64,000 bases of DNA from Heterocephalus glaber (GCF_000247695.1 NW_004624805.1:1736764-1800763); one strand, 5' to 3'; counted from the first letter of the stretch, positions 23,031 through 34,795 are shown. Made by a program: numbers and translations. Notes: generated from the letters alone by a model not told the origin.

Positions 23031-23645
23031 TTCAGAAAGGAAGAGGTAGCAGTCCACAACAAGAAGACCTCGTTTGCCTAGTCCGAGTCTCCTGAGGTCT
23101 GTCCTCAGGACCCATGGTGGCAGCTCATGGCCACCCCAGAGCCGCCTTCCTTCCTGCTCCTCATGCCTTTCTCTCATTGCCTTCTCTGCCCTCTCACCTT
23201 AGTGCTGTTACACTTCCTTCCTAGTTTCTTTCTTGTTTGGAGTCTCTTGTCATAGTGGTCTGACCTCACTCAGAGTAAATTAATTAGAAAACACCTGGGA
23301 AGAGTGCCCTCCCCTAGCAGGACTCTTACCAGTATTCCTCAGTGCCTAAAGGCCCCTGCTTCTGCCGTACACAGTGCAAAAGAACCCTTGTATTGCTTAG
23401 CCCTCTCTGCCAGCCTCCAGCCTCTTGGAAGAAAGAGAAAATCTTTGCACGTGCAGGACAGGAAGCTGGACTGGCATTCCCTGTAAGGACTGATGTCATG
23501 CGCTGCTTGCATCTCCTTGGTGTTACACCAAGTCAGATTTCAGACTTAAGCCTGAGTGATATCTGTGCAAGTGCTAAGTTGGCCTGGATTTCCTGGATGC
23601 CGTGTTGGGCATCTCGACCATTTGAGTATACAAGAACCTCCGTTT
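23031..23645. other. Unique non-coding stretch
   Basis: No repeat family or coding motif recognised before the left arm of the inverted duplication. Confidence 0.35.
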
Positions 23646-23647
23646 AC

Positions 23648-24014
23648 ATGGATTGAATCAGAGTGTGGAGCTACTTCTCCAAGCCTGTGTGATTTTCATT
23701 TTGAGACAGGGTCCTGCTACATGGCCCAGGCTGGCCTCAAACGTCAGTCCTCTTGCCTCAGACTCTTGAGTAGCTCGGAATATAGGCATGCACCACCGTG
23801 AGCCTGAAGGTTTCTCTTAAAACTTGAATTGTTCAGGTCCATTGGGGATTTTAATCAGGCTCCTCATCAGGAGGTGCGTGCTGCAAAGCCCAAAGCCCTC
23901 TTCCTTTCTTGGTGGTCTCTGTAGCACTTCAGGTAGTAACATCAATTGCCTGGGCTTCTCCAGTTCCTTCTCTCAGGCTCCCTGCAAGTTTCAAGTATTT
24001 CTCACATTTCCCCA
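23648..24014 (-). repeat. Left arm of an inverted duplication (antisense B1-dID plus about 209 bp)
   Basis: 23648-23804 is an antisense B1-dID SINE. 23806-24014 is a further segment of unknown origin. The whole block recurs in reverse complement at 24746-25136, with the SINE in the same relative position. Shared runs include 'gttcaggtccattgggga', 'ggtggtctctgtagcactt' and 'tatttctcacatttcccc'. Roughly four fifths of the unique part is identical by eye, with small indels, so the duplication is not recent. Confidence 0.85.
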
Positions 24015-24284
24015 TGTGATTTGCAGGGGGAAATTATTGACCCCCTACATTCAAAGACACTAAGTATAATATTCAGGTTTGAGAGAAATCTAAAGTGTGT
24101 CACAGTGAAGAAACCTAAATTTAATATTTCCCAAAAGAAACAGAAAGGGCTAACATACCCAAGAGCCAGCATTTTGGTTCTGACTTTGTTGGAAACACTA
24201 ACAAACACCAGCAGTGAAGTTGTGCCACTGACTTTGAGCTAGGCTGAGGCAGTCCTGCTACACATGGCTGCTCCGTTAGAGCTG
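24015..24284. other. Spacer of the inverted duplication, unassigned part
   Basis: About 270 bp of sequence between the left arm and the MaLR LTR. It has no counterpart beside the right arm and I recognise no family in it. Confidence 0.4.
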
Positions 24285-24745
24285 ATGGCTTGTTCTGGTT
24301 TAGATCAAAAGTACCCCCAAAAGTCGCAGGTGTTCAGAGGTGGGACTTCCAGAAAGTGATTGGATCATGGCGGCTCCAACCTAATGGGTGGATCAATCCA
24401 TTGGTAAGACTATAATTTGATGGCATTACTGGAAATTTAGGAGTTGGGGCCAAGTTGCAGGGAGTGAATCATGGGAGTGTGACCTTGAATACTATACCCT
24501 GTAACCAGCCCCTTCCTCTCTGGCTTTCTACCTCTCTCTCTCTGCTTCCTGGCTGTCATGAGGTGAGCAGCTCTCCTCCACCATGCCCTCCCACCATGAT
24601 GTTTCTGCCTTACCACAATCCTAGAAGCAACAGGCCCAACTGACCATGGACTGAAACCTCTGAAACTACGAGCCAAAAGAAAGCGTTCCTCCTTCGGGTT
24701 GTTTGTCTCAGATATTTGTCAAAGTGACAAAAAGCTAACTGGCAA
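24285..24745 (+). repeat. ERVL-MaLR solo LTR (MT/MST-like), sense
   Basis: Hallmarks in order are 'gaggtgggacttccagaaagtgattggatcatgg', 'gtggatcaatccattgg', a CT-rich tract 'ctctctctctctgcttcctgg', 'caccatgccctcccaccatgatg', 'gaccatggactgaaacctctgaaac', 'gagccaaaagaaa' and the end 'gtcaaagtgacaaaaagctaact'. This is a non-coding solo LTR of the rodent MaLR group. It sits directly against the right arm of the inverted duplication. No clean 5-bp target duplication was found. Confidence 0.75.
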
Positions 24746-25136
24746 ATGGGGAAATGTGAGAAATACTCAAAGCTTGCAGGGAGCCTGAGGGAAAGGAACT
24801 GTAGAAGCCTGGACAGTTGATGTTACTAACTGAAGTGCTACAGAGACCACCTGGAAAAGGAGTAAGAGGGCTTTTTGCTCCCTCTGGAGCCTGTGCCTCC
24901 TGCTGAGAAGAGTGATTAAAAGTCCCCAATGGACCTGAACACTTCAAGTATTAAGAGAAACCTTCAAGCTGGCTATGCTAGTGTAGAGCTGAAATCCCAC
25001 CTACTCAGGAAGCTGAGGCAGGAAATTGCAAGTCTGAGGCCAGCCTGGGCAATTTAGCAAGACCCTGTCTTAAAATGAAAAGGGTTGGAGATACAGCTCA
25101 GCACTTTCTGCATTCAATCTCCAGTACTGGGGGTGG
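24746..25136 (+). repeat. Right arm of the inverted duplication (about 220 bp plus sense B1-dID)
   Basis: 24746-24965 is the reverse complement of 23806-24014. 24966-25136 is a sense B1-dID SINE (B1 half 'agctggctatgc...cacctactcaggaagctgaggcagg', ID half 'gggttggagatacagctcag...ttcaatctccagtac') matching the antisense SINE at 23648-23804. The spacer between arms is about 731 bp. Confidence 0.85.
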
Positions 25137-25139
25137 AGG

Positions 25140-28100
25140 GGCCTTGAAAGTAGTCGGAGAGGGGTATTCCCAGGGACAGAAATAGTCTTGCTCACCCCAG
25201 GGTGAAGTAGAAAATTTGGTTTACATTTCACTCTTCTGGTACCTTCACCACGCTACGCAGGCCATACCGTAAGCAGAGCTTTTTCCCTTGTGTTGTCGGA
25301 CGCCCAGGCCAGTGATCGATCCTGGGCTCTCTTCCCTCCCCACCTCCCACCAGCAAGCACACCTGCCCACAGCAGGGGACGCAGCTCCACAGTCCCTCCT
25401 TCCCACACACTGGCCAGTGAACGAAGTTCTCAGCAACCACGGCATGTCTGTCACAACACATCTCGGACGCATGTGTCTCCCTGCCTTCACCTCTTTCTCC
25501 AGAATGAGACCAGTCCATAGCCTGCCCTTCCTCAGGAGCCTGCCCCTTAGAAGCTCAAGAGATTGTTCACGCTTGCTCTGTGATCGTTAGGATGTTTGAA
25601 CTTTCAACTTGTGGTCCCCGGATTTAGATGATCCACCTTCACGTATGTGGTGTGTTCTGAGCAGGCTGTGTTAGCCACAGAGAAGTGGAAGGTGGTTATC
25701 GGACAAAGCAGCGCCGATTCACAGCCCGTAACGATCGCGCATTGGACATGCCTGCCAAACAGAGCTTGTCTCCTAGCATGTGAAACCCTGTTCTGCTTCA
25801 GCTCATGCACACATCAAGCTAGGGCTACTTGCATTTACTGCAAGGGACCAAGAGCCGATCAATAATGTTACTCATTTTCATGCTTTTTGCCCTGATTGTT
25901 TTCTATCTAAATGATAATACAAACAGTGTCTCATATCTATTCCTCAACTTCAGCCTTATTTACAATATTTGGTTCAATTCCTGGAATTAGGTACAGACTC
26001 TGCCTGGGCAAGCTAATCAACTAACCACGTGGGGAAGGCAGCACTGCCTCTTAAAAAAAGAAGCACCCCCCCACCTATCTGAAAGGCTGTTATGCAAATC
26101 CAAATAGAAATTCATTTGGGGCTCTCATCACGTGTAATAAGTTTTTCTGTAACTGGAATGATTCCTTTCTTGGTGTGGATTTTTATCATTTTCATTAGAT
26201 TACTTCCTCGGAGCTAAAATTATAATTTATTATTTGTGTTAGATCCAAGAGTAAACCTGTCACTGCTATTAAATTTTTATTGGACTTGCTCAGTCTTTAC
26301 CAAATTTTCCAACTTGATTGTCAGGCGGGAAGAAAGATGGTGAACTTGCAGCAGACAGATGTTATAATCAAGTGTAAGTAAGAGTGTTAGCCTTCACCCA
26401 TGCAGCTATCATCAGCAGGCTCACGTGTACTAACACACATGTAATTTTAGTGGCACATGTTCTGTTCTGATGAAAGCATATAACTGCACAGGCCTCTAGG
26501 ATAGCTGAATTACGGTGGGAAGACCAATGTATACTCTAAACAGATTCTTGCTGCAACTAACTGAAACTCAATTATGCACGTAAAGTTACTGGACTATAAA
26601 ATGAACTGAAACTTGAAGATTTAAAACACTTTGCTCCTGATATGTCTGTGATATGTTTGGGCTACTGATAGCGAAGAGATTGAAGAGGCCAGACTCACCT
26701 GATTGCAGTTGCTGGCCCTGTCACTCAAACCTGGAGCAAGTTTCCTGCTCCTCCTGTCTCACTTCCCTTGTGGAAATCTTGGACCACTTCTGCTGTGTCT
26801 AAACACCATGTTTAAAGCAAAAACAATAGAACAATAGGAGAAGAGAACGTAATGTGGGGTTTGCTTTCCACCAACCCTGTACTACAGCATGACGTTAATG
26901 AAGGCCCACCTCCGGTGGCATTCATGTGCACAGACAGCAGGCAACTTGCAGGGGGTGCCTAAGCCTGGGACCTAGAGGGAACCACCGAAAGCGCTCCAGC
27001 CCCAGGGAAATGTTTTCCTAGCACATTAGGGGAGACCAGCAAGGCCTTCAGTTCAGGAGATGAATGGGACCCTTCTCTTTGCATTTAGTGGAGGTTTTAT
27101 GACTGAAGGATCTGCTTTCGCAAAACTCCTAAGGAGACTGGCACACCTATCAGCAAGGTTTGCATTTTAAATCACAGAAGGAAATGCGTTCTAGAAGAAA
27201 TACATAACTCTTCTTTATGATTTTTCTTCATGACCGAATGCATATCTGAGTTAGATGGGCAGCTCAAGGAGCTGGATTTCCAGGCATCTCCCAAGAAAGG
27301 TTCCTGCTCTGATTTTCCGGAGCCTTCCCACCAGGAGTGGCTCCGCAGGTGATGATTACAGTGCTACAACAGGAATTTGCTGTCTTGAGCACGTTTAATG
27401 ACATGCTTAGGCAGTCTGTCTCAGATGCTTGTTGGATGCTTATGCCCATGTAAATAAGTGAACTGAAATACGGTTTGGAGGACTTTTTAAAATTCTTAAT
27501 ACAAGAAAGCTAATCCATGTTATTGTCACCATCAAATAATTTGTGTAAATAATGATGCTAAAATCTATCCTGTGAGTCAGCTGTCTCTGAAAGGGAAGAG
27601 AAGTGAAAAGCACCACGTGCACTGAGGATGTTTTACGTGTACTGCTGTACTCAGTGGAGTGAATGCGCTCCGAGACTAATGAAGTTTGTGCTCTGTTTGT
27701 GACCAGCAGAGGTAGTGGACGGTGATGACAGACTGGACAGCGTTTCTCTGCCACCGACAGGTAAAACACATTTACATTCTCGTCACCTGCTAAGAAATAC
27801 AGCACGTGAAAATATTTGCATTGGAAATGCTTTTAACGTTAGAGAGGCAGGAGCCTGAGCAGCTTGCTTCCAGAGCAGGCCCAGGCTAGTGGGTGAGAGC
27901 CTCCCAAGACCCAGGCTTCAGAGATGTTCTCACATCGAGTATGAGAGCGTGAAAGCTACATTTTCCTCACAGTGTCATATTCATAAATCCCAGAAATGTC
28001 AGTCCTGAGAACGTAGTATCACAACAGTTTGCCTCTCCAGCCTTTAGGCATTAAAAACACATTTTTTAACGTGAAATGAAGTGAGACTTATTTCACTTTA

Positions 28101-29265
28101 GAACAGAGATCACCAATTGTATGTGACCAAATTCATGTCTCTTCTGCCTTCTCCCACCTCCTCAGAAGGCCTGTGAGAACGCTCCGCCCCTGCCCTTCAC
28201 AGCACTGCACCCCGTGCCTGCCGAGGTTCCTCGGGTGGTGGAATAAACCGGTCCGTCCAGCGTAGTGCCGCTCCTGGTCCTAACCCGGTCAGCTACACGC
28301 AGCACGGTGTTGCAGAGCTGGCTGCACACTGTGGCTCAAACCCCCGCTCCTGCCTCCTGCCCGCTTTCCAGTTCACACCCGAGAGCCAGGGGCGGGGCTG
28401 ATCACGGAGCCACGTGTCAGTCTGCTCCCCTCTCCCCCTCTCGGTCTCTGCACTCTTTAGGGACCGCCCTGAAGAGCACCTGAAGATTCTGTCCGCGGAA
28501 TTGAGGCACCCCAAAAAACCTCTGACTGAGAAAGCTCAACTGAGTGGTTTTCCCTGTAGATTTAGGGTGATAAGATTTTAATTAAATTCAGCAGTGTAGG
28601 AGCATCTGGTGTGGGGCAGAACTCTTAGCGAAGTTCCTGGTGGTCACGAGCTCGCTGGCAGCGCATACCCCAAGTGGGCTCCAGGCAGAGTCCACAGGGG
28701 TCCATGGGCACGCACGAGGGAACCTCACAGCAGAAGAAGCCCGGTTGTGTCAGTGATCCATCGCTTTCTCTGTAGAGTGTAGCTAAGCAACAGATCGACG
28801 GACAAATAAATGAAATCGGCCACGTAGTGCAGAAAGGACCTGTGTGTATGAGTCATGGTATAAGGGGGACTTCTCTTCTTGTTGGGCTGTTTTCACGCTG
28901 AATTAGGAGAATTGAAGTGTGTGACCTCTGTTGTCCCTTCCCCGTCCACCCTCGTGTGAGTATCATCACTCCACCCGATCCCTGTAGGTGCAGGAAACAC
29001 TAGTGGTAAAAATGAAACTGTCTCCGAGGGCCTGGGAGGAGCAGGCGCTTTCTGGCCGTGCCTCCCAGGGTGCCCACCTCAGCCCCCTGGGATCGACAGC
29101 ACCTGTCTCCTCTGCCCTGTGACGCAGAGGGCTTTGGGGTCATTGTTCGAAAACCACACCCCTTGGAGTAATCCCTTTGCCTCTAACCGACTGCGTTTGA
29201 CTCTGCCTCCAGAGATGTTTCAGACGAGAAAGCTGAGCGCAGGGGGGGCTAGCACAGCCTCGTGG
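25140..29265. other. Four kilobases of mainly unique non-coding DNA
   Basis: No young repeat and no supported gene. AT-rich blocks around 26080-26350 and 27440-27640 look like possible conserved elements. From about 28140 the sequence becomes more GC- and CpG-rich (28140-28500), but no promoter or exon structure could be established. Confidence 0.35.
26080..26350. promoter_or_regulatory. Candidate conserved non-coding element with POU octamer
   Basis: AT-rich, repeat-free block containing a perfect octamer ATGCAAAT at 26092-26099, E-box-like CACGTG within 'atcacgtgtaat' near 26131, and homeodomain-type 'taaaattataatttattatt' around 26215-26234. This pattern is typical of developmental enhancers but not proof. 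No reading frame explains it. Confidence 0.3.
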
Positions 29266-29269
29266 AACT

Positions 29270-29412
29270 GAGCACACTGTCCAGGGATCTGAGAATGAGA
29301 AGGAACTTGAGAGATCGTCTAACCCGACCCCTTCATTTTATCCGTCCTTTTATTTTACAGGAAAAAAGCCTGAGGCCCAGAACCATTAAGTGACTGTGCC
29401 AAGGTCTCAGCT
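29270..29412 (+). repeat. MIR-like SINE fragment
   Basis: 'acttgagagatcgtctaacccgaccccttcattttatccg...cctgaggcccagaaccattaagtgactgtgccaaggtctcagctg' matches 'ttgagatcatctagtccaaccccctcattttacagatgagg.aaactgaggcccagagaggttaagtgacttgcccaaggtcacacagct'. Sense orientation, with a small insertion in the middle. Confidence 0.7.
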
Positions 29413-32400
29413 GTTTGACGGCCCGGCCCGGCCCCTGGACCCCAGCCGCTGTGCGCAGAGCTGTGGAGCTGTGGCGCTCTCACGCCCAAGCCCAAGCCGG
29501 CCTCCCTCTGCATGCTCCTTACCGCTGCTCTGCTCGGAGAGGATGGCTGTGCTCTCCCCAGGGCCCCATCCCGCCCATCCCGGTGTCTCCGTCTCCACAG
29601 GCACTGGATGTGGGCATCGGCGTACCCAAAGGCCACTGCAGGTTAAGCTCTGGCTCAAGTCCTGTCTCAGATTTTGCCCCGAACTGTGAGGTTGTAGTTA
29701 AGGAAGTGGTAGAACACATCCACAGGTCTTCTCACTAGACTACTGATAGGTGTTTAATGAAATCACTGTACAGCATGATCGTAAAATGTTCATCACTTCA
29801 GAAAAGGGAGAAAGAAGTCACAAGCTCACGCCGAAGTTTGGCAGTGATAAAGTGCGCCAGCCTTCACCGCCTCACGCGCCTTGTGGTCACGCCCCTACAG
29901 TGAAACCCCGGACTGCTTGGCTTGAACCTGGGCTTCCTGCTTCCCCGTGGGCCCTGACGCGACCCTCACTGTCCCCGTCTGAGCCCGCCACTGTGGTCCT
30001 CTGCGAGGTTCATCAGTACCTCTATTACCATTTTCAGGCCCTTTTCTCTTCCAGTTTTGCGTGTGTTGGGGAGAGGCAGGGAAGAGCTGGAAGCCCTTGA
30101 CTATTTCTGAGATTCAGACGATCACAGTCAGTGGTCGAATGATATTTGTCTGGGCCAGCTGCATTTAAGCGCCTGTTTGTCTAGTTTTAACAAAAACAGA
30201 CTCAGATTCCGTGGTGGGAAAATGTGTTTTCTTAATTTATTCCCGTTCGGCGCTGCTGGTGGAGTCTTTCGAATGCCCACCAGGAGTCGGCCCCGGGCTG
30301 GGCTCAGCACACACATGCCTGCCCCCCTGGACTGGGGGAGGTGGGGACACCTCCTTCGCGGCTCTGGCACAGATGTGGAGAGCAAGGGCCAGGGAGGAAA
30401 ACCCTCCGAGAGTGTGGGAACAGTGGGCGGTTGAAAGGAGCCCAGGGCAGTTAACATCTGAACAGTGCTTTCTGACGTGTAAAATGGGGCTTCTGAATTC
30501 AAAATAGTGGGCTGATGTTCATTGGGGTTCAGCAGTTTGCATCACAGATTGGCATTCTTTTACACACTTTAAAAAAAAAAGTTTTGGGAAGAAAATTTAA
30601 AGTTACCACTCAGAGATGACCATTGTTGGGTGTTTTCCCCAGACTTTTCTGTATATGTATTTGTTTACTGAGGTAATGGAGAGCCTATATGTACAATTAG
30701 TTTCCTGAATTTCGGGGACTTTTTCACGAGAAGCATTTCCCCTTTTTATTACCAGCCTCTGTACGCGTCATCTGTGGCTCGGTGCTCTGTTGAACAGGTT
30801 AGCCCTCCTTAGCCCTCTTCTATCATGGGCAATGTAGGGCATCCTCAGCAGGGGCACACGTCCACCGGCTTTGTTCCCAGTCCCTAAGACCGGCCACTTA
30901 GCACCACTTACCCTCAGCTGAGACGTGCCAGCCTAACTGCAGTGCTGGCCCTTCCCGAGAGCCCCCACTTATCCCAGACACCCAGCTCTTCCTCGGATGT
31001 GCCGCCCCCTCATTGTCCTGTCTCTGTTGTAGGTTGTACATTTGACACCAGCAGAGAAGCACAGGGGATGCAGAACCCAGGTTCTATTGCCCAGACTTGG
31101 GTTTTAGTGACCTTTGTCATTAGCATATGTAACTCTTGCCTTTGAACTGCTTCAGAGATCCAGGGGGCATTTTGGATCCAAGCAAAGCACGGGTGTTGTG
31201 TGAAGTCTGAATAGTTCCATACGCCTTCTTTGTATTGTGTGATAATCGAGCCTCCGATTTAGTATAAGACTTTTAAAAATCATTTTTTTAAAAGTTGATT
31301 TGTTGCCCTTGAAAAGTCCAGTGTGTGATCTAGTTAGCTGATTGTCCAGCGCAAAGAAGCCATTTCCCCCTTTTCTATTCATTTGTAACCTCAGTGCAGA
31401 GTTTGGGAGCATATTTATTTTAAAGTAAATGTGTTAGCTCATATAGAGAAGCACGGCTCTTTCCAGGACGGAGGGTGTTTGAGAAAGCCCACGTGAGCTA
31501 GACGTTCTTCAGCACAGAGGAAAAAGTTGTTTGAGGAGACAGGGCAGCTCTGACCTTTTAGACAAAATCATTTATAATGTCAGTGCCCCCAGAAATAGCC
31601 ATTGTAACGGAGCAGGTAGTGCAAACGATGTACGAATTCATAGGAAGGAAGAACCTTTCTCGTAAGTTGCATTGGCCCAATGACAAAACAACTTGCTCAG
31701 AGGTGAAAGGCTCGGAGTAATAGTTACCAGCTGGATAGCTAACGACCAGTCAACAGAAGGTTTTACCTATCCGCGGGGTCCAGGTTTTGATGTTGTAAGG
31801 TGAGCTGCCGCAGAGTACCTGCTTCATGTTCTCGTTTCTTGGCTCCTGGCACACCTGCCCTCCACTTTCTATAACCAACACGAGAAAGGCTGGATTGATT
31901 TCAGACATATCTTGCCATGTGGCTGTTTGTTTTGCACATGTATTTACCTCTAGGTTTCATAAAATAGTACCGCTTAGAAATACTGCATCGTTACCTCATT
32001 TATTATATAAAGCAAATTGCCCTGAATGTTGGCACTTTACCTAAAGACCAAAAACTGGCAGGAAAGAAATTTGACCGTAGACCCCCAAAGCAGGGTTCAG
32101 CATTGCCATGCCGACAGTGTAACCCTTCGCCCCGCACTCATCTCCTCAGCCTGTTGGAGCAGGCACGCCCTTCAGGGCTCTGTGAGAGACTGAGGGGTGA
32201 AGGTGAGAGCTGCCCAGCGTCAGGTGGCCCTTCCGTGCACACTGGGCACAGGGCCAGGCTGTCCTGCCCACCCTGTCAAGGTACTGTGGTGCCATCGCTG
32301 TGGCATGAAGACCAGCTAATAACTGAAGATGCACCACGTCCCCACAATGTGACAGGAGACTGGTCTGCCTGTGGCTTATGGAATCAGTCTCACTCCAGAC

Positions 32401-33355
32401 AGTTACAGCTCATGTCTGTGTGTCTTTCCTTTTTCTTCTTTTTAAAGCTGTAAGCAAGGTTCAGAGAAATTATTTCCATCGTACCTTTTGAGTAGCCTTT
32501 TCCATTTCCAGCCAGTAAGTAATCCTTTTCCTGAAACCAGTCCCTTGCTTTAGCAAGTGGTGTGATCAACTGCTATGTACAAACCAGGGTTTTTGTTTTT
32601 CTGCAGCATATGCTCAAAAATTTGTCTTCTGCCTTCCAGATTGAAATATTCCTCAAGGGAATAGAAAAGATTAATTAGTGACCTTTCACTCTGCTAAGCT
32701 TTGATGAATATGTTGCTAGGGAAGGTAGAAACATCTACGCACAACTGCAGGTCTCTTAGATATGCACCAGGAGGCTTCAGAAGCACTTCCTGTCGAGGCT
32801 GGGTGTGGCTTGGAGTTTTCAGCGCTTGAGCAGGGGTAGGGGCTGTTCAACTCTCGATGTGTGCAATGGATTCCCTAATTGGAAATGCATAGCAAAACTG
32901 CAACCATAAAATCATACTTTGTAAATTCAAATTATATTTGTGTTAACTTACTGTGACTACTGTTCAGACTTTGTTCAGAAATCCTTTTTATAGGCTTTCT
33001 TAGCAAAAATAAAATTCCATATCTATGGATAACATCTCAATCTTCTGTATATATGTTTTATTAATATGTAAATATTTAGATTTTTAAAAATTACTATGTT
33101 CTTTTAAAAAGAATTCAGCGCAAGGTTAGTGGTGAAATGGTGTATAACGTTGTGTTGTGATATCAACTCCCAAGATGCTCTTTACATCCGTCCTGGAAGA
33201 ACACAATAAATTAGTTTAATGGAATGTGTGTGTGTCTTGCCTGCCCCAGCGTTCCTGTGTTGACAAAGTCAGTGCTGTTCATTAATTAAAAGGTATTTAT
33301 TAATATGCTCGTGATCTTTCACAGTTATACCTCCTTATGAAGTTAATGTTTTAAA
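29413..33355. other. Mainly unique, moderately GC-rich DNA, no gene supported
   Basis: Open frames at 29355-30507 reach 124 residues but share no domain and overlap on both strands. Weak MIR-like sequence occurs at about 30440-30500 ('cgtgtaaaatggggcttctg'). 32880-33120 is strongly AT-rich. Nothing else is recognised. Confidence 0.35.
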
Positions 33356-33359
33356 ATAA

Positions 33360-33605
33360 AGCAAACTAGATTGCTGCCAGACAAGTCTTCCGCCGCCACA
33401 GGCAGATCGATGGCTGCAGGAGCTCCGACGGAGACATTGGGCATTAAGTACCGAGATGCTCGTAGCCTAATTTTAAATGAATTGGGTAGCTTTATAATCA
33501 TCACTTGAAAGGCTAAGCCCTGCTTCTGTGGCAACAACACAGCAGAGGGATAAATCAGTCTTCCCTGATGCAAAGCGCCTGCTGATGGGTAATTGCGTTG
33601 TTCTC
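33360..33605. promoter_or_regulatory. Candidate conserved non-coding element
   Basis: Repeat-free block with unusual texture: 'ggcattaagtaccgag', 'cctaattttaaatgaatt', 'tttataatcatcact' and 'gagggataaatcagtc', mixing homeodomain-type TAAT cores with CpG-containing segments ('cttccgccgcc', 'agctccgacgg'). No credible reading frame. It looks like an enhancer-type element, but this rests on composition only. Confidence 0.3.
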
Positions 33606-34595
33606 CAACACAGGAGGGCGCTCCTCCTCCCCGGCCACCAGCACCTCCTGGCTCCCGGTCCTGAGCGGGGTGCGCCTGGGCTCCCTCCGGGCTTCATGGC
33701 GGAGACCGCTGAGCTGCCTGGCCGCGGTGAGGGGTGATTGCGTGGTGTGGTGGGCAGTAGCTGCTGCTGCACGAGAAAGCAGCTGGGGGTTGAGGGGTAG
33801 CCAGGCAAGTTGCTTGCAAAAAAGAAAATCCATAGTACAGCCACATTCTTACCTCTCTAGACAGGCAGCTGGCGCCAGCCTTCCCCTCCTGCCTGTGCTT
33901 TCCAGCTTTGCGGAACCCCGTTTGTCCATGGAGCTGCTTGTAGGGGGTCCACGTCCTGTCGTGTCCAAGCCCCTGGTGCCCCTACTGCCCTGTGCTGGCA
34001 AGGGCGGGTGCTTTACAGCCCACCGTTCTGGCCCAGTGTTGGCGAGTGGACCCAGGTTCGCCGCAAGAGGCTCCACTGGAAGGGGAAGCACCGCACTTGC
34101 CTCGTGACTTCTTTTACCGGCCCGGCCTCACTCAGGGATGGGCACACAGTGGGCTCGTTTCCCGGCTGCCCGGTGATCAGCTTTACGCCTACTGAGCACC
34201 AATGAGTCACACCATGTGGTGGCTGAGGACGACCTGGTTTGGGTTGCAAGGGAAAGGGGCGAGGAACGAGCAGGGAGAGGTGAGGGTGGTGTGGGCAGCT
34301 GCGGGTGTCTCACGGAGGAGGGCTTTGCAGTTCCTCATGCGTGGCTCCATCTGGCTGAAGTGTGGGACACTCCGCCACGGGGATGACTAGAGACAGAAAG
34401 GACACAGGAGCACAGAAACACGCGTGCCCAAGTGCAGGATGGGAATCAGCAAGGTGCAGTGACTGGCTTGGGTGGAGGAGGACGAGTCCGTGCCAACACC
34501 TGCTTCCGGTCGGAGAGGGCTGTGGTCCGCACTTGCTAAGTTAGAGCACGGGGGAGGAGGAGGAGGAGGAGAGCTCAGGTTCAGGTGTTGCTGTA
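33606..34595. other. GC-rich stretch, no gene supported
   Basis: Holds a 169-residue open frame (33598-34107) and several opposing frames without motifs. An ATG in Kozak-like context at 33696 followed 28 bases later by a donor-like 'gcggtgagg' (GT at 33727-33728) is noted separately as speculative. A (GGA)n run occurs at 34551-34570. Confidence 0.35.
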
Positions 34596-34795
34596 TCCAT
34601 TCAGCCCGCGAGTGTTCACTGAGTGTTCAGTGCCCACACTGTGCCCGGGGTTGGGGCCACAGCAGCGAGGAGAACATGCCTGAGCGTGCCCTGTCAGGAC
34701 GTGTGTCACCAGACAGGACAGGTGCGAGCCTGGGGACATCAGCATGCAGGGCCTGTTTGTGTCCTTGAGCAACTTTACCAGAGAGGAGGGAATCA
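34596..34795 (+). repeat. L2 LINE fragment
   Basis: 'ccattcagcccgcgagtgttcactgagtgttcagtgcccacactgtgcccggggttggggccacagcagcgaggagaacatgcctgagcgtgccctgtcagga' follows the L2 series 'cattcaacaaatatttattgagcacctactatgtgccaggcactgtgctaggcactggggatacagcagtgaacaaaacag...ccctgccctca'. Sense orientation. Confidence 0.65.

Noticed and set aside
33598..34107. 169-residue open frame in GC-rich DNA
   Set aside because: No domain, opposing frames equally long, no splice support.
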